Of a stretch of DNA of 64,000 nucleotides, positions 25,338-33,718 are shown in pieces. Positions within the stretch are counted from its first letter, which is position 1, and the number at the start of each line of letters is the position of its first letter. The notes beneath the pieces were generated by a model that saw only the letters and a program-made list of their open reading frames with translations, was not told the DNA's origin and searched no databases. The DNA comes from Collinsella sp. Its GTDB lineage: Bacteria; Actinomycetota; Coriobacteriia; Coriobacteriales; Coriobacteriaceae. Made by a program: the position numbers and the translations under genes. The stretch is from assembly GCA_019419455.1 (NCBI GenBank), contig DXZW01000023.1, forward strand, positions 1-64,000, in the 5' to 3' direction.

Positions 25338-26006
25338 CTACAGGATTTCATCTGGGTTGGCGGGTTTGGTTGTTTTGGGGATGCCGAGTTTGGATGACGC
25401 GAAATCGTCAACATTGTCCTTAATTCCGTCTTTGGTGTAGACAGTGACCATATAGGTGCTGTGTCCGAATTCGCCCTTGTCGCGTGTTGCCCAGGCATCC
25501 CAGTAGGCGGCCCCGTTTCGCCCTTTGATTTTTCCGACACGGCGGAGTTCTGTTCGCTTTAATTTCTGGTTGCTATAGATGGTTCGACCGGTCTCCTCGG
25601 TGAGCCCGCACTGTCCAAGCATCTTGTCGAGGACTTGGTTCATGTGGCGCTCATCGGTGTTTGGTGCGTAGTCGTAGGCGAGGGTGACGGAGTCGAGTGG
25701 CTGGTCGTCGATTAGATAGTTTAGCGCCTGAGGTTCAAGGCAGAAATAGGGGGAGCATCCGTCGACCTTGCCGAGCAACGGTAACTTGGACTGCCAACTT
25801 CCGGTGGGAATTGCATATTCGTAGAACACGCCACGGCAGACAAAGGAGAGCGAGGTGGCACGCGAGCCGGCGTCGATCATCCCGCAAAGATCGAAGGGCG
25901 AGGCGATACCAAAAGAAAAGGGCGTGATGACGATAAGGAAGAGCATCACGATGGGTATGGCGAGAATGGCGATGACGTTACGACCGGTGGAATGAGGCGG
26001 CTTCAC
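25338..26006 (-). CDS. Membrane-anchored protein of unknown function
   Basis: About 222 residues. One membrane helix near the N-terminus (VIAILAIPIVMLFLIVITPF) is followed by an exported domain with four or five Cys (DLCGMIDAG, FVCRGVFYEYA, GCSPYFCLEP, LGQCGLTEET). I do not recognise the domain. The GTG at 26006 is chosen because GAGGAG lies five to eight bases upstream; a TTG six codons earlier is possible. It is divergent from the gene at 26241, and both sit among copies of the ACCACCAC palindrome. Confidence 0.6.
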   Translation of the reverse strand: MKPPHSTGRNVIAILAIPIVMLFLIVITPFSFGIASPFDLCGMIDAGSRATSLSFVCRGVFYEYAIPTGSWQSKLPLLGKVDGCSPYFCLEPQALNYLIDDQPLDSVTLAYDYAPNTDERHMNQVLDKMLGQCGLTEETGRTIYSNQKLKRTELRRVGKIKGRNGAAYWDAWATRDKGEFGHSTYMVTVYTKDGIKDNVDDFASSKLGIPKTTKPANPDEIL

Positions 26007-26116
26007 ATGCGCTCCTCGAGACAAAGATCTGTTGAGGATAGGCAGAAATGGATATGTTCAGAGAACAATTCAAGTTTAATCTCATGGCGCGAGATGGTCG
26101 ACCGTTAGCGTCGAAA

Positions 26117-26151
26117 ACCACCACAAAGGTGCCTGTCCCCTTTGTGGTGGT
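26117..26151. repeat. 35-bp ACCACCAC palindrome, copy 2
   Basis: ACCACCACAAAGG and CCTTTGTGGTGGT flank TGCCTGTCC. It lies in the divergent promoter region; with copy 1 it also shares the preceding GTCGAAA. Confidence 0.85.
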
Positions 26152-26170
26152 GAGGAGCGCGCGGCTTCTT

Positions 26171-26199
26171 TTGGTAATAGTGTTAGCTGGCGGTATCAT
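26171..26199 (+). promoter_or_regulatory. Candidate promoter for the 26241 gene
   Basis: TTGGTA (26171-26176), 17 bases, TATCAT (26194-26199). Transcription would begin near 26206, which excludes an upstream ATG at 26202 as start. Confidence 0.5.
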
Positions 26200-26240
26200 T
26201 AGTGCAGGTGGCGAAGGTTTGCATTGTGGGGTGTTTTGCC

Positions 26241-26912
26241 GTGAGCCGTTCTGCCCGTATTGGATTGATTGTCTTGGCGCTTGCGATCGCTGTGGTTGGC
26301 GCGGGCGCTGTCGGTATGGCATTTCTACCTGCTGCGGTGACGGAGCCGGTGGTCAAGCCTGTGACTCAATCTGTCGAACTTCTGACCGGCGACGACAAGC
26401 CCGAGGCCATTACCGTTGATTTTGATGAGCAGCCGGCTGTGCTGGGTATTAGCAATTATCCGCGTATTCAGCTTGGGGCCATGCGCTATACCACGGATGC
26501 AAGCCTGATCGATAGGGCGTCCGAGCTACTCAAGGGCAAAACATTTAAGCGTTGGTACGGATATGCGTCCTATCGGGCAAAAGCGAACGACATGGTTGGC
26601 GGATGCCACTCTTCCATCGAGCTGGACACTGCAAACGGCGCAAAGTTATGTGATGTCTCGTACGATCCGGGCTACGAGGGCAATGAGGGTCCGGGCATCT
26701 ACATCATGGACGGCGATGTCGCCTATGTCATGGAGGGCGACCAGACCGAGCTCAACGATTTTATGGGTCAGTGTATCCAAGATGCCTATAAACAGACCTG
26801 CTTGCCTGACCCGCAGACTGCACGCGATAGTGGGTCTGCCCGTACATGGCTGTTCGAGGATGAGATGCCCTGGACCGTCGAATCGGGAAGTACGGGTTCG
26901 GCGAAGGAGTAG
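26241..26912 (+). CDS. Membrane-anchored protein of unknown function
   Basis: A 223-residue protein starting VSRSARIGLIVLALAIAVVG: a single N-terminal membrane helix or uncleaved signal. The exported part (residues about 40-223) has three Cys (VGGCHSSIE, AKLCDVSYD, MGQCIQDAY) and another in QTCLPDP. I know no matching family. Gene size and layout resemble the divergent neighbour at 25338, but I cannot align the two convincingly. GTG at 26241 is preferred because it lies after the likely transcription start and gives a basic start before the helix. Confidence 0.6.
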   Translation: MSRSARIGLIVLALAIAVVGAGAVGMAFLPAAVTEPVVKPVTQSVELLTGDDKPEAITVDFDEQPAVLGISNYPRIQLGAMRYTTDASLIDRASELLKGKTFKRWYGYASYRAKANDMVGGCHSSIELDTANGAKLCDVSYDPGYEGNEGPGIYIMDGDVAYVMEGDQTELNDFMGQCIQDAYKQTCLPDPQTARDSGSARTWLFEDEMPWTVESGSTGSAKE

Positions 26913-26920
26913 AGACCGCG

Positions 26921-26955
26921 ACCACCACAAAGGTGCCTGTCCTCTTTGTGGTGGT
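26921..26955. repeat. 35-bp ACCACCAC palindrome, copy 3
   Basis: Same orientation as copy 2 with one change (TCCTC for TCCCC). It begins nine bases after the stop of the preceding gene. Confidence 0.85.
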
Positions 26956-26964
26956 TTTCGGTCT

Positions 26965-27182
26965 GTCTCGATCTGTAACATCTTGGCCGCTAAAAGTGGG
27001 CCTGGTGTTACAGATTTAGATTTTTGATCCGGGTGTTTTCTGTTCGTCTCGATCTGTAACAGTTAGACCCTAATTTGCCGATTAGATGTTACAGATTGAG
27101 ACAAACGGGCGCCGCTGAATAATTCGTCTCGATCTGTAACATCTGGAGCCGGAAACGGTCGATAGATGTTACAGATTGAGAT
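26965..27182. repeat. Three tandem 57-bp palindromic units
   Basis: Units at 26965-27021, 27046-27102 and 27126-27182 recur every 80-81 bases. Each has outer arms GTCTCGATCTGTAACA and TGTTACAGATTGAGAC (unit 1 right arm and the last bases of unit 3 diverge) around about 25 bases of variable centre. Units are separated by about 24 unrelated bases. No gene is visible in 26956-27359 apart from this array and the clpB promoter. Confidence 0.85.
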
Positions 27183-27243
27183 AGTGAGGGGACGAGGCCG
27201 CAGCGGGTGAGCGTGCCTGCCCCCTATCTCTTAATCACTAAGA

Positions 27244-27279
27244 AAATCTTATATATAGAGACTTAGATTTGTGTATAAG
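27244..27279 (+). promoter_or_regulatory. clpB promoter with the dnaK-type inverted repeat
   Basis: AAATCTTA-N11-TTAGATTT (27244-27270) is identical in arms and spacing to the dnaK site. A likely -10 box TATAAG (27274-27279) follows at nearly the same distance. Probable HspR operator. Confidence 0.6.
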
Positions 27280-27359
27280 ATCGTACAAAGCTGGCAACAA
27301 TACATCTCGAACAACGTGAAGCCGCCCCGTAGGGCGGCCGCCCCAAGAGAGGTGATTCC

Positions 27360-29987
27360 ATGAGAATCGATAAGCTAGCAATGACGTCGCGCGAGGCGCT
27401 GCAGACCGCCATGAGCACGGCCGCTGACGCGCAGGCCGGCGCGGTGGAGCCGATTCATCTGCTGTCTGCCCTGCTCGGTGCCGGCGAGCGCAATATCTCC
27501 GTGATCATCGAGCGCATCGGTGCCGACCCGGCTCAGCTCGCACGCTCCACACAGGATGCCATCGACCACGCGCCCAAGGTTTCGGGCGAGGGCCAGCAGA
27601 TGGGCCTGTCCAACGAGCTCGTCCGCGTCATCGAAAAGGCCGAGAAGAAGGCCACCAAGATGGGCGACAGCTTTGTGGTGACTGAGCATCTGCTGATGGC
27701 GCTTGCCGAGGACAAGGGCGAGGCGGGCCGCGTGCTGCGCGACGCTGGCGTCACCAAGGAGCGCATCGAGCAAGTCTACGAGGAGCTGCGTGGCGATGAC
27801 CGCGTGACGTCTGCCGAGGACAAGACTCAGTTTGAGGCACTGGAGCAGTACGGTCGCAACATCTGCGATCTGGCCCGCGCCGGCAAGCTCGACCCGGTCA
27901 TCGGCCGTACCGATGAGATTCGCCGCACCATCCAGGTCCTGTCCCGTCGCACCAAGAACAACCCCGTGCTCATCGGTGAGCCGGGCGTCGGCAAGACGGC
28001 CATCGTCGAGGGCATCGCCCAGCGTATCGTGGCCGGCGACGTGCCGAGCACCCTGCGCGACCGCGACCTTATCGAGCTCGACATGAGCGCGCTGGTCGCC
28101 GGCGCCAAGTACCGCGGCGAGTTCGAGGACCGCTTGAAGGCCGTACTCAAGGAAGTCCAGAAGTCCGAGGGCAAGGTCATCCTGTTCATCGATGAGCTCC
28201 ACACCATCGTGGGCGCGGGTGCCACCGAGGGCTCCATGGACGCCGGCAACATCCTCAAGCCGGCGCTCGCCCGTGGCGACCTGCACGCGATCGGCGCGAC
28301 CACGCTCGACGAATACCGCAAGTACATCGAGAAGGACGCGGCGCTCGCCCGTCGTTTCCAGACCGTTATGGTGAGCGAGCCTACCGTCGAGGACACCATT
28401 TCGATCCTGCGTGGCCTCAAGGAGAAGTACGAGATCTTCCACGGTGTGCATATCACCGATAGTGCGCTCGTGGCAGCTGCCGACCTCTCCGATCGCTACA
28501 TCGCCGACCGCTTCCTGCCCGACAAGGCCATCGATCTGGTCGATGAGGCGGCAAGCCGCCTGCGCATGGAACTCGACAGCATGCCGGTCGAGATCGACGC
28601 CACCACGCGTCAGCTCACTCAGCTGCAGATCGAGGAACAGGCGCTCATGAAAGAGACCGATGACGCCTCCAAGGAGCGTCTGGAGGCCCTGCGCCAGGAG
28701 ATTGCCGAGGTCCAGGAAAAACTCAACGTGCAAAAGGCCGGCTGGCTCAACCAGAAGAACGCCATCGACCACGTGCAGGAGCTTAAGAGCCAGCTTGACG
28801 AGGCCAAGAGCGAGGAGGAGCGTGCGACGCGCAACGGCGATTTGGGTCGTGCGTCCGAGCTGCGCTACTCCGTGATTCCGGGCCTGCAGCAGCAGATTCA
28901 GGATTCCGAGGCCGCGCTCGAGGCGCAAAAGCAGCAGGACGGCGAGGGCCTCAACGAGCAGGTGACCTCCGATGAGATCGCCGAGGTCGTGAGCGCCTGG
29001 ACCGGCGTGCCCGTGTCCAAGATGATGCAGGGCGAGCTCGACAAGCTCAAGGGCCTGGAGGGCGAGCTGCATAAGCGCGTCATCGGTCAGGATGAGGCCG
29101 TCTCCGCCGTTGCCGCGGCCGTGCGCCGCAGCCGTGCGGGCCTCTCCGATCCGGACAAGCCCATCGGCAGCTTCTTCTTCCTGGGCCCCACCGGCGTGGG
29201 CAAGACCGAGCTCGCCAAGGCGCTGGCCGAGTGCCTGTTCGATGACGAGCGCGCGCTCGTGCGTATCGACATGTCCGAGTATATGGAGAAGTTCAGCGTC
29301 CAGCGTCTGATTGGTGCGCCCCCGGGATACGTGGGCTACGACGAGGGCGGCCAGCTCACCGAGGCCGTGCGCCGTCGTCCGTACTCTGTGATCTTGCTCG
29401 ACGAGATGGAGAAGGCTCATCCGGATGTCTTTAACGTGCTGTTGCAGGTGCTTGATGACGGTCGTCTGACCGATGGCCAGGGTCGCCAGGTGTCCTTCAA
29501 GAACACGATTATCATCATGACGTCCAACGTGGGCTCCAAGGCCATCGCCGATCTGTCCGGTAAGGACGAGGAGGAGATGCGCCATCAGGTCGACGCTGCC
29601 ATGGCTCAGACCTTCCGCCCCGAGTTCCTCAACCGTATCGACGATATCGTGGTGTTCCATCCGCTCGGTATGGCGCAGATCGAGAAGATCGTCGACATCC
29701 AGCTCGCCGACGTCCGCGCGCGTCTGGCCAAGGAGCGCATGACGCTTGCCATCACCCCGGCGGCCAAGCAGATGCTCGCCGTGGGCGGCCTGGACCCGGT
29801 CTTTGGCGCCCGTCCGCTCAAGCGTCTGGTTCAGCGCGAGGTCGTGGATGCCATCGCCGCCGCTATCATCGACGGCACGGTGCGCGAGGGCGATCAGGTG
29901 ACGGTCGATGCCGACAAGGACGGCGGCTTTACCGTCGTGTGCGACAACACGCCGGCGGCCACCTATGAGGTCCCCGACGCCGAATAG
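27360..29987 (+). CDS. clpB: Disaggregase ClpB (Hsp100)
   Basis: An 875-residue hexameric ATPase that, with DnaK, DnaJ and GrpE, pulls proteins out of aggregates. Two N-terminal Clp repeats (residues about 1-145) precede AAA domain 1 (Walker A GEPGVGKTAIVEG, Walker B VILFIDELHT). A coiled-coil middle domain (about 400-525) comes before AAA domain 2 (GPTGVGKTELAK, VILLDEMEKAHPDV) and the C-terminal domain (FGARPLKRLVQREV). The middle domain and the lack of the IGF-type loop make it ClpB, not ClpA or ClpC. AGAGAGGTG precedes the ATG. It shares the dnaK operator-like repeat, so the disaggregation machinery appears co-regulated. Confidence 0.97.
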   Translation: MRIDKLAMTSREALQTAMSTAADAQAGAVEPIHLLSALLGAGERNISVIIERIGADPAQLARSTQDAIDHAPKVSGEGQQMGLSNELVRVIEKAEKKATKMGDSFVVTEHLLMALAEDKGEAGRVLRDAGVTKERIEQVYEELRGDDRVTSAEDKTQFEALEQYGRNICDLARAGKLDPVIGRTDEIRRTIQVLSRRTKNNPVLIGEPGVGKTAIVEGIAQRIVAGDVPSTLRDRDLIELDMSALVAGAKYRGEFEDRLKAVLKEVQKSEGKVILFIDELHTIVGAGATEGSMDAGNILKPALARGDLHAIGATTLDEYRKYIEKDAALARRFQTVMVSEPTVEDTISILRGLKEKYEIFHGVHITDSALVAAADLSDRYIADRFLPDKAIDLVDEAASRLRMELDSMPVEIDATTRQLTQLQIEEQALMKETDDASKERLEALRQEIAEVQEKLNVQKAGWLNQKNAIDHVQELKSQLDEAKSEEERATRNGDLGRASELRYSVIPGLQQQIQDSEAALEAQKQQDGEGLNEQVTSDEIAEVVSAWTGVPVSKMMQGELDKLKGLEGELHKRVIGQDEAVSAVAAAVRRSRAGLSDPDKPIGSFFFLGPTGVGKTELAKALAECLFDDERALVRIDMSEYMEKFSVQRLIGAPPGYVGYDEGGQLTEAVRRRPYSVILLDEMEKAHPDVFNVLLQVLDDGRLTDGQGRQVSFKNTIIIMTSNVGSKAIADLSGKDEEEMRHQVDAAMAQTFRPEFLNRIDDIVVFHPLGMAQIEKIVDIQLADVRARLAKERMTLAITPAAKQMLAVGGLDPVFGARPLKRLVQREVVDAIAAAIIDGTVREGDQVTVDADKDGGFTVVCDNTPAATYEVPDAE

Positions 29988-30033
29988 ATTTATGGGACAT
30001 GCCTTAAAATCTGCCAGCCGTCTCTAAACGCCA

Positions 30034-30070
30034 AGGGCGGCGGATCCAATTGGGTCCGCCGCCCTTTTTC
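30034..30070 (+). terminator. Terminator of clpB
   Basis: AGGGCGGCGGATCC and GGGTCCGCCGCCCT form a 14-15-bp stem, followed by TTTTTC. Confidence 0.9.
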
Positions 30071-30119
30071 GTGCGACAATCGATAATGTTGAACGGATGC
30101 GATGCAAGGAGCTATGCAG

Positions 30120-30314
30120 ATGAAAGACGAGAACAAGACGAACGCACCGGCGGCTGAGATAGCGTCCGCCGCACCAAGGCCCGCGCCGAAACCGGCGCCC
30201 AAGCCGTGCGACCCCTGCATCCGTGCCGAGAACGAGGACGATGACGGCTACGATCCCTACAGCGATCGCCGCCCCGAGCGCGAGCCGCTGTTCGAAGCCG
30301 ACCCCTGGCGCTAG
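30120..30314 (+). CDS. Small Pro-rich, acidic protein of unknown function
   Basis: A 64-residue, apparently disordered protein: MKDENKTNAPAAEIA, then APRPAPKPAPKPCDPC, an acidic DDDGYDPYSD and a charged tail ending FEADPWR. AAGGA lies nine bases before the ATG at 30120; an ATG at 30114 is nearer and possible. It sits alone after the clpB terminator. No membrane segment, no known domain; two Cys in a CDPC pattern could bind metal. Confidence 0.55.
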   Translation: MKDENKTNAPAAEIASAAPRPAPKPAPKPCDPCIRAENEDDDGYDPYSDRRPEREPLFEADPWR

Positions 30315-30347
30315 TTGCATCAAGTAGCTAATTTGGCGATGATTTTC

Positions 30348-30377
30348 TGGGACGGGTAGTCAAAAAAGTCCGTCCCA
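30348..30377. repeat. Short palindrome TGGGACGG/CCGTCCCA
   Basis: Eight-bp perfect arms (30348-30355, 30370-30377) around GTAGTCAAAAAAGT; another small intergenic repeat. Confidence 0.6.
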
Positions 30378-30487
30378 AATCGACTGTCCAGGGAGTCGCA
30401 TTCGAGCTTGGTTGTCCTCTCAGCCACTCGGCATCCTTCGAGCAGTAATAGTGAAAAAACTTGCCTAAGTGTTAATCAAGTAAGACA

Positions 30488-30549
30488 CAATCTTGCTCTT
30501 CAATTAATCAAGAATAGGTATAATTTTGATTAGCTAGAGAGCAAGATTG
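30488..30549. promoter_or_regulatory. 12-bp inverted repeat bracketing the promoter of the AAA ATPase gene
   Basis: CAATCTTGCTCT (30488-30499) and AGAGCAAGATTG (30538-30549) enclose TATAAT (30519-30524). The region is AT-rich and the right arm ends eight bases before the start codon. This suggests an operator or an mRNA hairpin that hides the ribosome site. Confidence 0.55.
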
Positions 30550-30556
30550 GAGAATT

Positions 30557-31909
30557 ATGGCATTCAACGACTTGGTCGCCCGGAAAATAAAGGACTTTGA
30601 ACAGCAGGGGGTTCCGCGGGTCTTTGAGCGAGACCTTGATCTAGGAAATCCACAGGAGCCAAAGCGCGACAACATCGTAAATGTGATTGTGGGGGCCCGC
30701 CGTTGTGGAAAGACGTATCGCCTGTATCAGGAGATGCGGCGGCTTCAGAGCCGGGGCGTCGAGCTTGACCGGATGCTTTACTTCAATTTTGAGGATGAGC
30801 GCTTGCGCCCGTATGAGCCATCGCTGCTGGCGGACGTGCTCGACACGTTCTATGCGCTGTATCCTGCTGCTCGAACCGAGGGCGCTTATATTTTCTTTGA
30901 CGAGATCCAGGAAATTCCCGAATGGGGTGCGTTTCTGCGGCGTGTAGTCGATACGGAGAAAGCGACCGTCTATGTGACGGGATCTTCTTCTAAGATGCTG
31001 TCCTCAGAACTTAAGAGCGAGTTCAGGGGTCGTTCTCTTGTGCGAGAGCTTTTTCCATTGAGCTTTTCGGAATACGTTCGATATAAGACGGGGAACGTTC
31101 CCGAGCCAGATGTGACCTTTTCCCCGAGCGATGCGGCGCTGCTTCGACATCATCTGATCGGATATCTTGAACGAGGGGGATTCATCGCGACACTTGGGCA
31201 GACGCCCGCAGACGCGATTCAGCTGCTACAGGAATATGCTTCGCGAACGGTCGCCATGGACGTCGTTGAACGCTACGACGTCAAGAACCCTCGCCTGGCA
31301 TCGCTGTTCCTGACGCGGTGTATGGCATCTTCGGGACGAGAGCTGTCGGTGAACAAAGTGTATAACGAGTTCAAGAGCAGGCAGATACCCGTCAGTCGTA
31401 ATTCGCTCAGCGACTTACTTGAGTATTATGAGGACGCCTACCTGTTGTTTTCTGTGCCGGAGTTCACGCGTTCACTGGCAAATAACATGCGGTCTGCGTC
31501 TAAGGTCTACGCTGTCGATCCTGCGATGTTTGGAGCATTCTCTCCCGCATCGGCATTGGACCAGGGCCAGAGGCTCGAGACCGCAGTGTTCAATGCGCTA
31601 AGAAGAAGGACTCCCGCGGTGAGGACCGGCTCGGTCTGCCGTCTGCTGATCAAAGAGAAGAGTAAAAGCCATGAGGTGGACTTTGTTGCTGGGGACGCAC
31701 TTCTCATGCGGGCTTATAGCCTGATTCAGGTGAGCGCGGATATGGCAAGTGAGAAAACGCGCGAGCGCGAAATTGCCGCGCTTGATGCCTCGATGGCCCA
31801 GTTCGATCTTGGCGAGTCGGCAATCGTTACCATGGATGAACAGACCGATATTCCATGCGAGCACGGTGTGGTACACGTTATGCCCGCATGGAAGTGGCTC
31901 CTTGCCTAA
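30557..31909 (+). CDS. AAA ATPase with DUF4143-type C-terminal domain
   Basis: A 450-residue P-loop protein of a group common in anaerobes, whose role is unknown. Walker A is VIVGARRCGKTYRLYQEM, Walker B AYIFFDEIQEI, and sensor 1 VYVTGSSSKML; these are the AAA_14 features. The DUF4143 part follows from about residue 200 and ends with the restriction-endonuclease-like core VCRLLIKEKSKSHEVDFVAG. Codon use is more AT-rich than that of its neighbours, which fits horizontal transfer. Start: ATG at 30557 with TTGGAG upstream. It stands alone, with an inverted repeat over its promoter. Confidence 0.88.
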   Translation: MAFNDLVARKIKDFEQQGVPRVFERDLDLGNPQEPKRDNIVNVIVGARRCGKTYRLYQEMRRLQSRGVELDRMLYFNFEDERLRPYEPSLLADVLDTFYALYPAARTEGAYIFFDEIQEIPEWGAFLRRVVDTEKATVYVTGSSSKMLSSELKSEFRGRSLVRELFPLSFSEYVRYKTGNVPEPDVTFSPSDAALLRHHLIGYLERGGFIATLGQTPADAIQLLQEYASRTVAMDVVERYDVKNPRLASLFLTRCMASSGRELSVNKVYNEFKSRQIPVSRNSLSDLLEYYEDAYLLFSVPEFTRSLANNMRSASKVYAVDPAMFGAFSPASALDQGQRLETAVFNALRRRTPAVRTGSVCRLLIKEKSKSHEVDFVAGDALLMRAYSLIQVSADMASEKTREREIAALDASMAQFDLGESAIVTMDEQTDIPCEHGVVHVMPAWKWLLA

Positions 31910-31982
31910 TCATCTATGGGCCTGTGGGGTCAGGACCTCCTGGCTCCTTCATCACGGTTGGGGAGCACCTTGCTGTGCCAGG

Positions 31983-33485
31983 CTAGTCCTGGGCTTTGAT
32001 GCTCGGCAGGAGAATCTGGGCGAGGTAGTCGGTCTCGAGTTTGGTGGCGGCGTCTGCGTTGCCGTCTTTGCCAACCAGGTCGTTCTTGATCTGGCTATAG
32101 GTGTAGCGGTTGCCGGTCGTAAGCTCGACAAGCTCAATGGCCGTGTCCATGGGGTAGGTTGACACGGGGTTCTGCGTCCGTCCGTTGATGGTCTGGGGCA
32201 CCACGTACGGATAGACGGGGCCGCTGGCGTAGACGGTATAACCGTTGCCTAGATTGGCCGCGCCCAAAACCGTATCGCCTTCATCGGGCGTAAAGCTCTC
32301 GCCCTCGCGCACCGCAACGAGCGTCACGAGCGGCGTATTGGCGTCGTCGCCCAGATAGATGCATAGCGTGCTTCCGTTTTGCCAAGTTGCGACCTTGCCG
32401 TACCACTCGACGGGAATATCGAGCTGGTAGAGGTCGGTTGCCTTGTGGCGAGCGTCAGCATCACGGGACGCCTGTGCCTTTTGCGCGCTCACGGCATTGA
32501 CGGCGGCGTCGCGCCGCGCGGTTGCTGCCTGCTGGAGCACTTTGGCAGCCGCGGCGGAGCTCGCACCGCCCTCCTCGGCATACTTGGCGGCGGCATCGAT
32601 CTGGTCGTCGGTTACCGTGTCGGCCGAAGGCACCTTGAGCTTAAAGGTAGCCTGGGCACTTAAATCCTGTTCATCGCTCTTAACGGTGACCTGCGTCTTG
32701 GTGGTCGGGACGGTATAGATGGTGCCGTCGGCCGCGATGGGGGAGGCAGCGATGGAGAGCGTGTAATCGCCAGGCAGCAGTTTGATGCCGCGGCCGTGCT
32801 CGTCAACATAGAGCGTTTCGCTCACGGAGGAGCCATCAGCGTCCTGACCACTCACCTGTACGGGAATCTTGGAGCCGGTAGAACAGTCGAGGCCCGCGGC
32901 ATGCACGCCAATCTGCACTGACATCATCGTGTGGGCATTGGCGGCGACAGCGGCAGCCTGCTCTTGCTGATATCCGTTCCAGGCGGCATAGCCTGCGCCG
33001 CCGGCGACGAGCGCGACGGCCACGACACCGGCGACCATCAGATTGCGGCGCTTGGGCGACATCTTGCGATGGCGAACCTCGGCCTCGCGTGCTGAGGGAA
33101 CGGACGGTAGGGGGATATCGCCCATGGCGATGGTCTCGTCCACGGCAGGCGCAGAGCCCAGGCCGGGAAGCTCGCGGGTCAGGGAATCTTCGGCCGGCAA
33201 GCTGCCGAGCAAGATGGTTTCCTCGCTCGTGTCGGATTCGGGCTGGTCGTCGGCCTCGCATTCGGATTCCTCGTGCCCCGCCTCGTCTTCGGTGGGCGCG
33301 GCGCCATCGTCTTTTGCATCCTGATCATCGGGCTGCGCCTCGATTTCCGGCTCATCCCGCACATCAACGCTCGAATCGTCAAACGCAATCTCGGTCAGCG
33401 CGATCTGGTCTAGGCTCTCCAGGGCCTCGGCACACGCTTCTGCATCTTGGGCCGCATCCTCTTGGCCTATCGTCTCATCTTTCAT
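31983..33485 (-). CDS. Large membrane-anchored protein, acidic cytoplasmic tail, unknown exported domain
   Basis: A 500-residue protein. Residues 1-140 are very acidic and probably disordered in the cytoplasm, with ETILLGSLPAEDS and DETIAMGDIPLPS, two ETI(L/A) stretches like FHA-binding or kinase-target Thr sites. A basic RHRKMSPKRRNLM stretch precedes one membrane helix (VAGVVAVALVAGGAGYAAW). The outer part has a beta-rich region (VQIGVHAAGLDC...) and an Ala-rich helix, then a domain with EWYGKVATWQNGSTLCIYLG. I recognise no named domain. GGGGGA precedes the ATG at 33485. It may be a substrate of the Ser/Thr kinases at 43-53 kb, which is inference only. Confidence 0.7.
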   Translation of the reverse strand: MKDETIGQEDAAQDAEACAEALESLDQIALTEIAFDDSSVDVRDEPEIEAQPDDQDAKDDGAAPTEDEAGHEESECEADDQPESDTSEETILLGSLPAEDSLTRELPGLGSAPAVDETIAMGDIPLPSVPSAREAEVRHRKMSPKRRNLMVAGVVAVALVAGGAGYAAWNGYQQEQAAAVAANAHTMMSVQIGVHAAGLDCSTGSKIPVQVSGQDADGSSVSETLYVDEHGRGIKLLPGDYTLSIAASPIAADGTIYTVPTTKTQVTVKSDEQDLSAQATFKLKVPSADTVTDDQIDAAAKYAEEGGASSAAAAKVLQQAATARRDAAVNAVSAQKAQASRDADARHKATDLYQLDIPVEWYGKVATWQNGSTLCIYLGDDANTPLVTLVAVREGESFTPDEGDTVLGAANLGNGYTVYASGPVYPYVVPQTINGRTQNPVSTYPMDTAIELVELTTGNRYTYSQIKNDLVGKDGNADAATKLETDYLAQILLPSIKAQD

Positions 33486-33606
33486 ATATCCCCCAAGCTC
33501 AATATCGGGACAACACTGTACCCAAAAATGGAGCCATATAAAGCGCGTGCGAAATATAAGATCCGATTTAACTCGAGCGTATCGTTCGGCCGCATCCTCG
33601 CGGCAG

Positions 33607-33650
33607 CAAAAGGCCCCCGGAACGCGAACGAATCACATTCCGGGGGTTCT
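33607..33650 (-). terminator. Terminator of the broken membrane-protein gene
   Basis: On the minus strand TTCCGGGGG-complement arms (33638-33646 and 33614-33622, nine bp) are followed by CCTTTT. It lies 70 bases after the stop at 33719. Confidence 0.7.
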
Positions 33651-33718
33651 ACAATGCGTTGAGTTGCGCGGAGCCGGCTATGCTGCTTCGTGCTCAAGCG
33701 ATGTCTGCGCCAGGCGCG

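Noticed and set aside
26965..27182. CRISPR array
   Set aside because: Only three units, each a 57-bp palindrome with variable centre; spacers of about 24 bases and no cas genes.
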